Made by a program: the position numbers and the translations under genes
The notes under the pieces: model-generated
Database searches by the model: none
Seen by the model: the letters and a program-made list of their open reading frames with translations, nothing else
Told to the model about the DNA's origin: nothing
Shown: positions 29,540-35,588 of the stretch, one piece after another
Position numbering within the stretch: the first letter of the stretch is position 1
How the letters are laid out: the number at the start of each line of letters is the position of its first letter
IMG/VR virus record: IMGVR_UViG_3300032278_000049
Coordinates: 1-35,588 of that record
DNA length: 35,588 nucleotides
Source: a virus
Reading direction: 5' to 3' (one strand)

Positions 29540-30412
29540 ATGCCTAATTGGACAGACAAAGTCAAACAAATTTGGAATTCTACCAAAGATATAGACGACA
29601 ATATAGAAGATTTAATCAAAGCATCAATTAAACGAACCGCAATAGCCACACACACAGACTTTGATCCTTGGGATCCTAGATTACAAAAACCAGAAGATAT
29701 TGGTCATGAAAATAATGTCGAAACTAGACGACCGCCTAACCTTGCAATAATTAAAAAATATAAGCACGAAGGCGAAGAAGTAGAATGGCGAGCAGATCAT
29801 AATAATTATGGTTTTCGTTGTGAAGATATCGAAGAAAAAACAGATAATGATTTAGTTATAGTTTCATTAGGATGTAGTTTTACATATGGTGCAGGAACTC
29901 ATGTTGAAGATAGATGGACTGATGTATTTTGTAAAAAAATACAAGAAACAACAACATTAAAAGTACGAAATTATAATTTAGCATTAGAAGGTCATAGTAA
30001 TGATTATTGTTCTAGAATGGTTTTTAAAACTATAGAAAAGTTAAAACCTGATTTATATTGTTTTTTATTTACGTATAGAAATAGAATGGAATGGGTTACT
30101 AATGAAGAACATAAAGTAACAAATATAATTCCAGGGCACGATGATGTATTTGTTAATGTTATGAATGACGGTATAGCAATGTATAATTTTCATAAAAATT
30201 ATGCATTTATAAATGCCCTATGTAATTTACATAAAATTCCTTTTTTGTTTAGTACAATTGATCCGAGAATACATAGTTCTGTAGAACTAGTGCCTAATTA
30301 TGTAGGAAAATTTGATAGAGATATAAAAGGCATAGATGGTGAACATCCTAGTGCAGAAAAACAACATGAATTAGGGGAACGCTTTTTCAATAAGTATAAA
30401 GAGCTATTATGA
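29540..30412 (+). CDS. SGNH/GDSL-family hydrolase (290 aa)
   Basis: The esterase blocks are in order: block I VSLGCSFTYGAG with nucleophile S113, block III EGHSND with N154, and block V GIDGEHPS with D266 and H269. The fold extends from about residue 105 to the end; the first 100 residues are helical and specific to phage. SGNH enzymes cleave acyl esters, so it may deacetylate surface polysaccharides, or act on lipids or sugars; no signal peptide is present. It starts 1 nt after gp4 and overlaps gp16 (ATGA), an unusual place for an enzyme. Confidence 0.8.
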   Translation: MPNWTDKVKQIWNSTKDIDDNIEDLIKASIKRTAIATHTDFDPWDPRLQKPEDIGHENNVETRRPPNLAIIKKYKHEGEEVEWRADHNNYGFRCEDIEEKTDNDLVIVSLGCSFTYGAGTHVEDRWTDVFCKKIQETTTLKVRNYNLALEGHSNDYCSRMVFKTIEKLKPDLYCFLFTYRNRMEWVTNEEHKVTNIIPGHDDVFVNVMNDGIAMYNFHKNYAFINALCNLHKIPFLFSTIDPRIHSSVELVPNYVGKFDRDIKGIDGEHPSAEKQHELGERFFNKYKELL

Positions 30413-30930
30413 CTAAGAAACTAGAAGAAACATTTAACTTACCAGATATTGGAGATATTGCTCCAGAAGATCAATTAGATGAAGTACATGATCCGTCGGG
30501 AGAAATAGCCCCACCTCTTGATGTGATTCAAACAAAAAAAGCATTATCGTTGGCAGAAAAAATAGATAATGCATTACCAGAAGTAAAAGATATAAACACA
30601 AGTGATGTTGATATGGATCGTTATGCAGATAAAGCCGAAAAAGCATTTGAAGATTTAATGGATCTAGGATTTAATGTAGAAGATAGAAATGCAGGGCATG
30701 TTTTTAATGCCGCACAAACTATGTTAAAAAATGCAATAGAAGCAAAAAACGCCAAAGCAGATAGAAAATTGCGAGCAATTGAATTACAACTTAAAAAGAT
30801 GCGAGTAGACCAAACCGAACAAAAAAATGCGGGATACGTTACAAATGACGTTATAGATGTTGATTATGTAGTCAGTGATCGAAATTCCCTTATAAACGAG
30901 CTAACTAAAAAGCTAATTAATGATAAATAA
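30409..30930 (+). CDS. 16: Small terminase subunit gp16 (173 aa)
   Basis: Recognises DNA for packaging and stimulates gp17. The length fits T4 gp16 (164 aa). The central helical domain (residues about 70-140: RYADKAEKAFEDLMDLGFNV, AGHVFNAAQTMLKNAIEAKN, KLRAIELQLKKMRVD) matches the coiled-coil oligomerisation core of T4-type small terminases. The ends are acidic and probably flexible. The start overlaps the hydrolase stop. Confidence 0.85.
   Translation: MTKKLEETFNLPDIGDIAPEDQLDEVHDPSGEIAPPLDVIQTKKALSLAEKIDNALPEVKDINTSDVDMDRYADKAEKAFEDLMDLGFNVEDRNAGHVFNAAQTMLKNAIEAKNAKADRKLRAIELQLKKMRVDQTEQKNAGYVTNDVIDVDYVVSDRNSLINELTKKLINDK
30922..30929 (+). promoter_or_regulatory. Late promoter element before the acidic-repeat gene
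   Basis: GATAAATA overlaps the last codons of gp16, 21 nt before ATG 30951, with AAGGAG as ribosome binding site. Same form as before gp14 and gp18. Confidence 0.5.
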
Positions 30931-30950
30931 AATAATAGTAAGGAGTTACC

Positions 30951-31409
30951 ATGGACACACCTAAATATGAAAATGCTCATAAAACATCCGCTGATATGCT
31001 TAGAAAATATCAGGATATGATTCTTGAAAACCAAGAAGAAATTGACGAGGATGACGAGCAAGTAGAAGAAGGCACATTGCCTCCAGGATTACAAGCACAT
31101 ATTGATGCTAAAAATGAGTCTAAAGACGAAGAAATTGACGAAGCCAAAGATGAAGAAGTCGACGAGTCTAAAGACGAAGAAATTGACGAAGCCAAAGATG
31201 AAGAAGTCGACGAGTCTAAAGACGAAGAAGTTGAAGAATCAGTTGTACAAGCAAAAGTTATTCCTTCTACAGAAACCCTTCGATCTTATCAAGACATGAT
31301 TAAAGAAATGTCAGATGAACCAGTTGAAGAAGCAAAAGACGAAGAAATTGACGAAGACAAAGAAGAAGTAGAAGAAGCAAAAGACGAAGACCAAGACGAC
31401 AAGGAATAA
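30951..31409 (+). CDS. Acidic repeat protein between the terminase genes (152 aa)
   Basis: More than half of the residues are Glu, Asp or Lys. The core is a repeat of KDEE(I/V)(D/E)E(A/S) units (residues about 56-100 and 122-150). Two copies of a short helix motif flank the first repeat: ADMLRKYQDMI at residues 14-24 and TLRSYQDMIKEM at 106-117. The acidic repeats look disordered and DNA-mimic-like. It may act in the prohead core or bind capsid or DNA-packaging proteins; T4-like proheads hold acidic internal proteins. Function not known. Confidence 0.7.
   Translation: MDTPKYENAHKTSADMLRKYQDMILENQEEIDEDDEQVEEGTLPPGLQAHIDAKNESKDEEIDEAKDEEVDESKDEEIDEAKDEEVDESKDEEVEESVVQAKVIPSTETLRSYQDMIKEMSDEPVEEAKDEEIDEDKEEVEEAKDEDQDDKE
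31116..31232 (+). repeat. 48-bp tandem repeat in the acidic gene
   Basis: A 48-bp unit starts at 31116, repeats identically at 31164 and partially at 31212. Each unit is two 24-bp half repeats (GAGTCTAAAGACGAAGAAAT and GAAGCCAAAGATGAAGAAGT). Identity of the first two copies at the DNA level points to recent expansion. Confidence 0.85.
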
Positions 31410-31412
31410 AGC

Positions 31413-31967
31413 ATGAAAGCATTTGATCAATACTTAGTTGAAGCAGAAAAAGAATATGCTTTTAGACTGAGAGTAGCAACAGACCTTGAAGAAGGTGCGA
31501 TAGATAGAATTGAAAATAGGCTTAAAAAATACGAAGCATTTTCAATTTCATCTCCTAAGAAAACAATGTTTCAAGCATCTCCTCCGGGCTTTTCCCATTT
31601 ACCGGGTGCAGAATTAAACATTATAGATTTTAAAACCCGTCAAGCAGTAGCCCCACATGTATTACAACAAGATATTATTGAGGCTTCAGATTTACCTGAA
31701 TCACATGTACGGGTAAACAATGCTAACGAACCTTTAATTGAAGAAACACCTGAAGGAAGTGATCAAACTGATGAGAATGCTAAATCATTATTAGAAGAAC
31801 CTTATGAAAAAACAGATAATTCATCTGCTTATGGTCCAAAATTAATAGGTAACTTATTAGGTGATCTTGCAAAAGTATCACGTAAAAATGAATTTGCAGG
31901 ATCTGTATCGGCAGGTAAACCTGTAGAAGCAAAAGAAGACGGCACTAAAAGTCCAATAGGAAGTTAA
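31413..31967 (+). CDS. Protein of unknown function between the terminase genes (184 aa)
   Basis: Starts 3 nt after the acidic gene. MKAFDQYLVEAEKEYAFRLR is an amphipathic opening seen in several T4-like head-core proteins of marine phages. Residues 15-110 look like a compact alpha/beta domain (TDLEEGAIDRIENRLKKYEA, MFQASPPGFSHLPGAELNI). The C-terminal 70 residues are polar and probably flexible. Possible scaffold or head component; family not recognised. Confidence 0.65.
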   Translation: MKAFDQYLVEAEKEYAFRLRVATDLEEGAIDRIENRLKKYEAFSISSPKKTMFQASPPGFSHLPGAELNIIDFKTRQAVAPHVLQQDIIEASDLPESHVRVNNANEPLIEETPEGSDQTDENAKSLLEEPYEKTDNSSAYGPKLIGNLLGDLAKVSRKNEFAGSVSAGKPVEAKEDGTKSPIGS

Positions 31968-31968
31968 A

Positions 31969-33765
31969 ATGGAAGTAGCACCACAAGAATTAGCACAATT
32001 ATTAAAATTAGCAGGCGTAGGCGTAAGTCCCGAACCTGATATGCCAGAACCAGAAATGGCTTCAGAGCCTGAAGTTAGTGTAATGGCAATACCATCCGAT
32101 GATGGAGCACCAGTAGGTGGTGGGTGTGGTGCACCTGAGCCCAAGCATGATCATGGCGACATGCGTAGCATAATTGATATGCTACAAGGTGGCGGAGAAG
32201 AACCAATTGAAGAAGCTCCACCAAAAGATGATTATGAAAATGCTTCCAATGAATTTACAGGACATCCAGTAGATGTAGTCGGCACATATGATCAATATTC
32301 ATATGAACCTGCAAAAAATAGTGGTATGCAACGTAGAACAAATAGTTACGGTGACAATCCACTCCGTGAAGAAGATTTAATTAAAGAATATACTGAATTT
32401 AAAAAGTTTCCCCTTTTTGAAGTTGATTGGAGTAAACCCAACGAAGTCGAAGCAGAGTATAAAAGATTAGGACTTGATCAAGGTGACGATCCATTAGGTG
32501 GTTGGTGGGACACACAAGGTATGTCCGATTTACAAATTCGTAAGGCAAGAGAAGACCGAATTAAACAAGCATACAAAGATAACGAAGTAGATAAACAACA
32601 AGCAGATTTTGGTCGTGGTTCTGAAGGTGAAGATGAAGGTGCGGCCGCGGCTTATGGAATTAATACAAAGGAACCAGGATGGGAAGATAAATTAGCCTCA
32701 GCAAAACAGGCAGAACGAGAACAAAGTGATGCAAATGTAGCGGCACAGAAGCTGAAGGCAAGGCAGCAGGCAGAGTATGATGAGAAACATGCAGGTGAAG
32801 GCGAGGCCTACGCACAATTACAAGATCCTTCAAGTAAGGCGGCCCAGCAACAACATAAACAAGCACTAGACAATCTCGACCAAACAACAGTAGCACAATC
32901 AAGATCAGGTGAAAACTCGCCAGCAGTAGTAGGCGCAAAAGACAGGGCCGCAAAACAGGCCGCAAGGGTAGCATCGTTGGATAGGCAAAAATTGAATGAT
33001 CCAAATGAAATTAGAAATATAGGAGGAGTAGTGGCAGGAGCAGGAGATATTGAACCAAAACCTGCAGAATTGACAAATATAACTCCTCCGGTAGCCGACC
33101 AAATTCAAAATCAAAATCAAAAGACGTATCAAGGCCATTCACAAGGTCAACACAAGAGCGTAAAATATATGGGACCGGCAACTCAAACAAAAACAGCAAC
33201 TCCGGTAACAACAGGAACAACAGGAACAAACACCCAAGGCGGAGCAGATCAACTTGCAAGAAGCGGTAACTATAGAAATCCACCTGCGGTATCAGCAGGT
33301 ACCACTATTCAACCTACCCAAGATGACGGAATGACAGACGCTGAAAGAGGATCTGGAGCGGGCCAAGTAACAACACCAGTAGTACCAAAGGCAAAGGCCC
33401 CATTAGCCAAGGTAGTGCAACAGAGTACCAACTCTTTGCCTCCGCGAACACAACAGCAAATTGCTACCCAAGCCAGGATCGATGGTGATAATAGTCAATT
33501 AGCCACGCCACCTGAAAACGAAATTAAAGGTTGGAAAGCAGTTTCAGATTTTAAGGCTCGGAAAAATGCACAAAAACCAGTAGTACCAAAGGTAGCAACA
33601 CCAGACCTAACAGGCGTTGATCGCGGGTTTAGACAAGAGTTACAAAAACAAGCATTACCAGCAGTAAAACCAGTGGCCAAAAAAACAGTACTGAAGCCGC
33701 CACAATTAAGGTCTAGTAAGTATGGCGACGGACTAGACAGGCTAAAAATTCTAGCAGGAATATGA
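31969..33765 (+). CDS. Large disordered Gln/Ala-rich protein (598 aa)
   Basis: Begins 1 nt after the previous gene. Most of the sequence from residue 60 to 560 is low complexity, rich in Gln, Ala, Lys and Pro, with long helical charged stretches (AKQAEREQSDANVAAQKLKA) and PxxP segments. Only the ends look structured: APQELAQLLKLAGVGV at the start and DGLDRLKILAGI at the end share an LxxLAG(V/I) motif. It may be an internal head or scaffold protein carried into the capsid. The stop overlaps gp17 as ATGA. Confidence 0.65.
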   Translation: MEVAPQELAQLLKLAGVGVSPEPDMPEPEMASEPEVSVMAIPSDDGAPVGGGCGAPEPKHDHGDMRSIIDMLQGGGEEPIEEAPPKDDYENASNEFTGHPVDVVGTYDQYSYEPAKNSGMQRRTNSYGDNPLREEDLIKEYTEFKKFPLFEVDWSKPNEVEAEYKRLGLDQGDDPLGGWWDTQGMSDLQIRKAREDRIKQAYKDNEVDKQQADFGRGSEGEDEGAAAAYGINTKEPGWEDKLASAKQAEREQSDANVAAQKLKARQQAEYDEKHAGEGEAYAQLQDPSSKAAQQQHKQALDNLDQTTVAQSRSGENSPAVVGAKDRAAKQAARVASLDRQKLNDPNEIRNIGGVVAGAGDIEPKPAELTNITPPVADQIQNQNQKTYQGHSQGQHKSVKYMGPATQTKTATPVTTGTTGTNTQGGADQLARSGNYRNPPAVSAGTTIQPTQDDGMTDAERGSGAGQVTTPVVPKAKAPLAKVVQQSTNSLPPRTQQQIATQARIDGDNSQLATPPENEIKGWKAVSDFKARKNAQKPVVPKVATPDLTGVDRGFRQELQKQALPAVKPVAKKTVLKPPQLRSSKYGDGLDRLKILAGI

Positions 33766-35324
33766 ACGGCAAATTTGATACAACTCTAGTAAAAAGGCCA
33801 CATCAATCTGAAAAATACACTACAGATCAAATTGAAGAAATTACCAAATGTATACAGGATCCTGTATATTTTATAGGTGAATATTGTAGTATCCAACATC
33901 CAGTAAACGGTCGAGTAAAATTTGATTTATTTGATTTCCAAAAAAAATTAATAGAAACATACAATAATTATAGATATGCAATAGCACTTCTTCCTAGACA
34001 AACAGGAAAGTCTACTGCGGCCGCGGCATACTTATTATGGTATGCAATGTATAAACCAGATTCTGTTATATTAATTGCGGCACACAAATACGCTGGTGCC
34101 CAAGAAATAATGCAGAGATTGCGTTTTATATATGAAACATTACCTAATTTTGTACGGTCTGGATGTACCAGTTATAATAGAGGATCTATTGAATTTGAAA
34201 ATGGATCACGTATAGTTTCACAAGCAACTACCGAAACTACTGGTCGAGGTATGAGTTTAACACTCATTTATTTAGACGAGTTTGCATATGTACAACCACG
34301 TATGGCAGAAGAGTTTTGGACTGCATTATCACCTACATTGTCAACAGGTGGTAAATGTATTATTACAAGCACACCTAATCAAGATGATGATCAATTTGCA
34401 CGTATATGGAAAGATTCTGCAAATACAGTAGATGAATTTGGTAATGAAAACGAGGTAGGTAAAAATGGTTTTAAAAGTTTTACAGCTCATTGGAGCGAAC
34501 ATCCAGATAGAGATCAAAAATGGGCAGATGAAGAACGAAGTAAAATAGGCGAAGAAAAATTTAGACGTGAACATTTATGCGAATTTATTACAGCAGACGA
34601 AACATTAATTAATCCACTTAAATTAACATTACTAGAAACAAAACAACCTATACGTAAACAAGGGCAAATTCGTTGGTATAAACCTATTGAAAAAAATAAA
34701 ATATACTTAGTGGGATTAGATCCTAGTTTAGGTACAGGAGGAGATAATTCTGCAATAGAAGTATACGAATTGCCTAGTTTAACCCAAGTAGCTGAATGGC
34801 AACATAATAAAACTGCTGTAGAAGGACAAATAAGAACATTACATGCGATAGTAGAAGAGCTATATGCAGTAACACAAAATGAAGAAAGTATATTTTGGTC
34901 AGTAGAAAATAACTCATTAGGTGAAGCCGCATTAGTAGTGATACGAGAAATGGGCGAAGAACGATTCCACGGTACATTTTTACATGAACCTAAACGTAGA
35001 GGGCATGGTCGAATGTATAGACAAGGATTTACTACTACACAAAAATCAAAATTACAAGCCTGTGCAAAATACAAACATTACGTTGAAAATGATAAATTAA
35101 TTATTAATAGTGTTAATTTATTACGAGAAACTAAGAATTTTATAGCAAAAGGTCCTTCTTTTTCTGCAAAAGAAGGCGAAACTGACGATTTAGTTAGTGC
35201 AACATTACTGGTTATGCGAATGACACAAGTAATGATTAGTTTTGACGAAGGAACATTCGATACTTTACGTGAAACGCTAGACGTGGATGAAATTCTTACC
35301 CCCATGCCAATTGGCATAATCTAA
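33762..35324 (+). CDS. 17: Large terminase subunit gp17 (520 aa)
   Basis: ATPase and nuclease that pumps DNA into the head. Walker A LPRQTGKST (residues 77-85), Walker B LIYLDEFA (168-175), coupling motif ITSTPN (201-206). Nuclease domain: GLDPSLGTGGDNSA with D320, SVENNSLGEA, and DDLVSATLLVMR near the C-terminus. Close in style to T4 gp17 (610 aa) but shorter, as in marine phages. Three genes separate it from gp16; in T4 the two subunits are adjacent. Confidence 0.97.
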   Translation: MNGKFDTTLVKRPHQSEKYTTDQIEEITKCIQDPVYFIGEYCSIQHPVNGRVKFDLFDFQKKLIETYNNYRYAIALLPRQTGKSTAAAAYLLWYAMYKPDSVILIAAHKYAGAQEIMQRLRFIYETLPNFVRSGCTSYNRGSIEFENGSRIVSQATTETTGRGMSLTLIYLDEFAYVQPRMAEEFWTALSPTLSTGGKCIITSTPNQDDDQFARIWKDSANTVDEFGNENEVGKNGFKSFTAHWSEHPDRDQKWADEERSKIGEEKFRREHLCEFITADETLINPLKLTLLETKQPIRKQGQIRWYKPIEKNKIYLVGLDPSLGTGGDNSAIEVYELPSLTQVAEWQHNKTAVEGQIRTLHAIVEELYAVTQNEESIFWSVENNSLGEAALVVIREMGEERFHGTFLHEPKRRGHGRMYRQGFTTTQKSKLQACAKYKHYVENDKLIINSVNLLRETKNFIAKGPSFSAKEGETDDLVSATLLVMRMTQVMISFDEGTFDTLRETLDVDEILTPMPIGII

Positions 35325-35330
35325 TAAATA
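35323..35330 (+). promoter_or_regulatory. Late promoter element after gp17
   Basis: AATAAATA in CTAATAAATATATAG overlaps the gp17 stop, 24 nt before the next ATG. Confidence 0.5.
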
Positions 35331-35353
35331 TATAGAATAACGGATGTAATCTT

Positions 35354-35588
35354 ATGGCAGTAAATACAGATATTATTGCAAATGACTTGTTTAAAACAAT
35401 TAAAGGGTTCAATTTAAATGTTCAATTGTTTAATGAAGATGGAAAACGTGTAATTGATCCCGCCGAAGCAAGAAAGTTTTATGCTACTGATAAAAAGTTT
35501 ATGGTTACTTATGAATCTGATGAAGATCCACAAAGTATTAAACTTTATTTTGGTAATAATTTTACACTTGACGAAGACAGCGATTTCA
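35354..35588 (+). CDS. Partial gene, truncated by the window end
   Basis: ATG 35354 follows a weak ribosome binding site (GGATG). The 78 visible codons begin MAVNTDIIANDLFKTIKGFN and continue with beta-type sequence (KKFMVTYESDEDPQSIKLYF). It probably encodes a virion structural protein, since large structural genes often follow gp17 in marine T4-like phages. No family can be given from this fragment. Confidence 0.65.
   Translation, partial: MAVNTDIIANDLFKTIKGFNLNVQLFNEDGKRVIDPAEARKFYATDKKFMVTYESDEDPQSIKLYFGNNFTLDEDSDF

Noticed and set aside
1-35588. CRISPR arrays, insertion sequences, integrase or attachment sites
   Set aside because: No regularly spaced direct repeats, transposase, recombinase or duplicated tRNA ends were seen; the only tandem repeat is the coding 48-bp one.

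Overview
The window is one AT-rich contig from a T4-like marine myovirus that carries many host-type metabolic genes. Recognisable virion and packaging genes of the T4 type are gp13, gp14, gp15, gp18, gp19, a gp54-like tube protein, gp4, gp16 and gp17, together with T4-type late promoters (TATAAATA and close variants). A heme oxygenase next to a ferredoxin-dependent bilin reductase of the PcyX type, no photosystem genes, and the presence of hemF suggest an oceanic phage of an alphaproteobacterium rather than a cyanophage. The host assignment is inference.

Layout. 1-2969 (+): three tail-fibre or virion-structural genes, the first cut by the window edge. 2966-6641 (-): Nudix hydrolase, gp15 carrying a large C-terminal beta-propeller, and gp14. 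6692-7648 (-): a type II glutamine synthetase with a probable 23-codon upstream leader ORF. 7913-11503 (+): a tightly overlapping six-gene operon (small membrane protein, heme-oxygenase-like diiron oxidase, VOC enzyme, saccharopine/lysine dehydrogenase-like enzyme, fumarylacetoacetate-hydrolase-family enzyme, small exported protein) that reads as an undescribed metabolic cassette. 11520-12617 (-): an AsnRS/AspRS-like catalytic core without an anticodon domain, a 46-residue protein with a canonical C2H2 zinc finger, and a strange long-variable-arm tRNA with anticodon GUU. 12672-18993: tRNA-Cys, hemF, small membrane and coiled-coil proteins, tRNA-Leu, a roughly 550-nt structured RNA candidate, tRNA-Ala, tRNA-Gly, a radical SAM/SPASM gene, a 2OG oxygenase and several small genes, served in part by sigma70-like promoters. 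19002-20835: small genes, an HNH nuclease and a conserved protein of unknown function. 20877-24176: gp13 followed by a bilin island (2OG oxygenase, heme oxygenase, bilin reductase, 2OG oxygenase). 24249-35324: tail sheath, tail tube, tube initiator, gp4, an SGNH hydrolase, gp16, three genes inserted between the terminase subunits, then gp17. A truncated gene closes the window.

How it works together. The structural genes build neck, tail and packaging motor. HemF feeds heme synthesis, and heme oxygenase plus the bilin reductase convert heme to a bilin. Glutamine synthetase and the asparagine-related synthetase paralogue point to nitrogen or amide metabolism. The most unusual parts are the aaRS-like protein/zinc-finger/odd-tRNA cluster, the large RNA beside tRNA genes, the diiron-oxidase operon, and the gp13 leader, where a late promoter sits in the loop of a hairpin that would hide the gp13 ribosome binding site in read-through transcripts.
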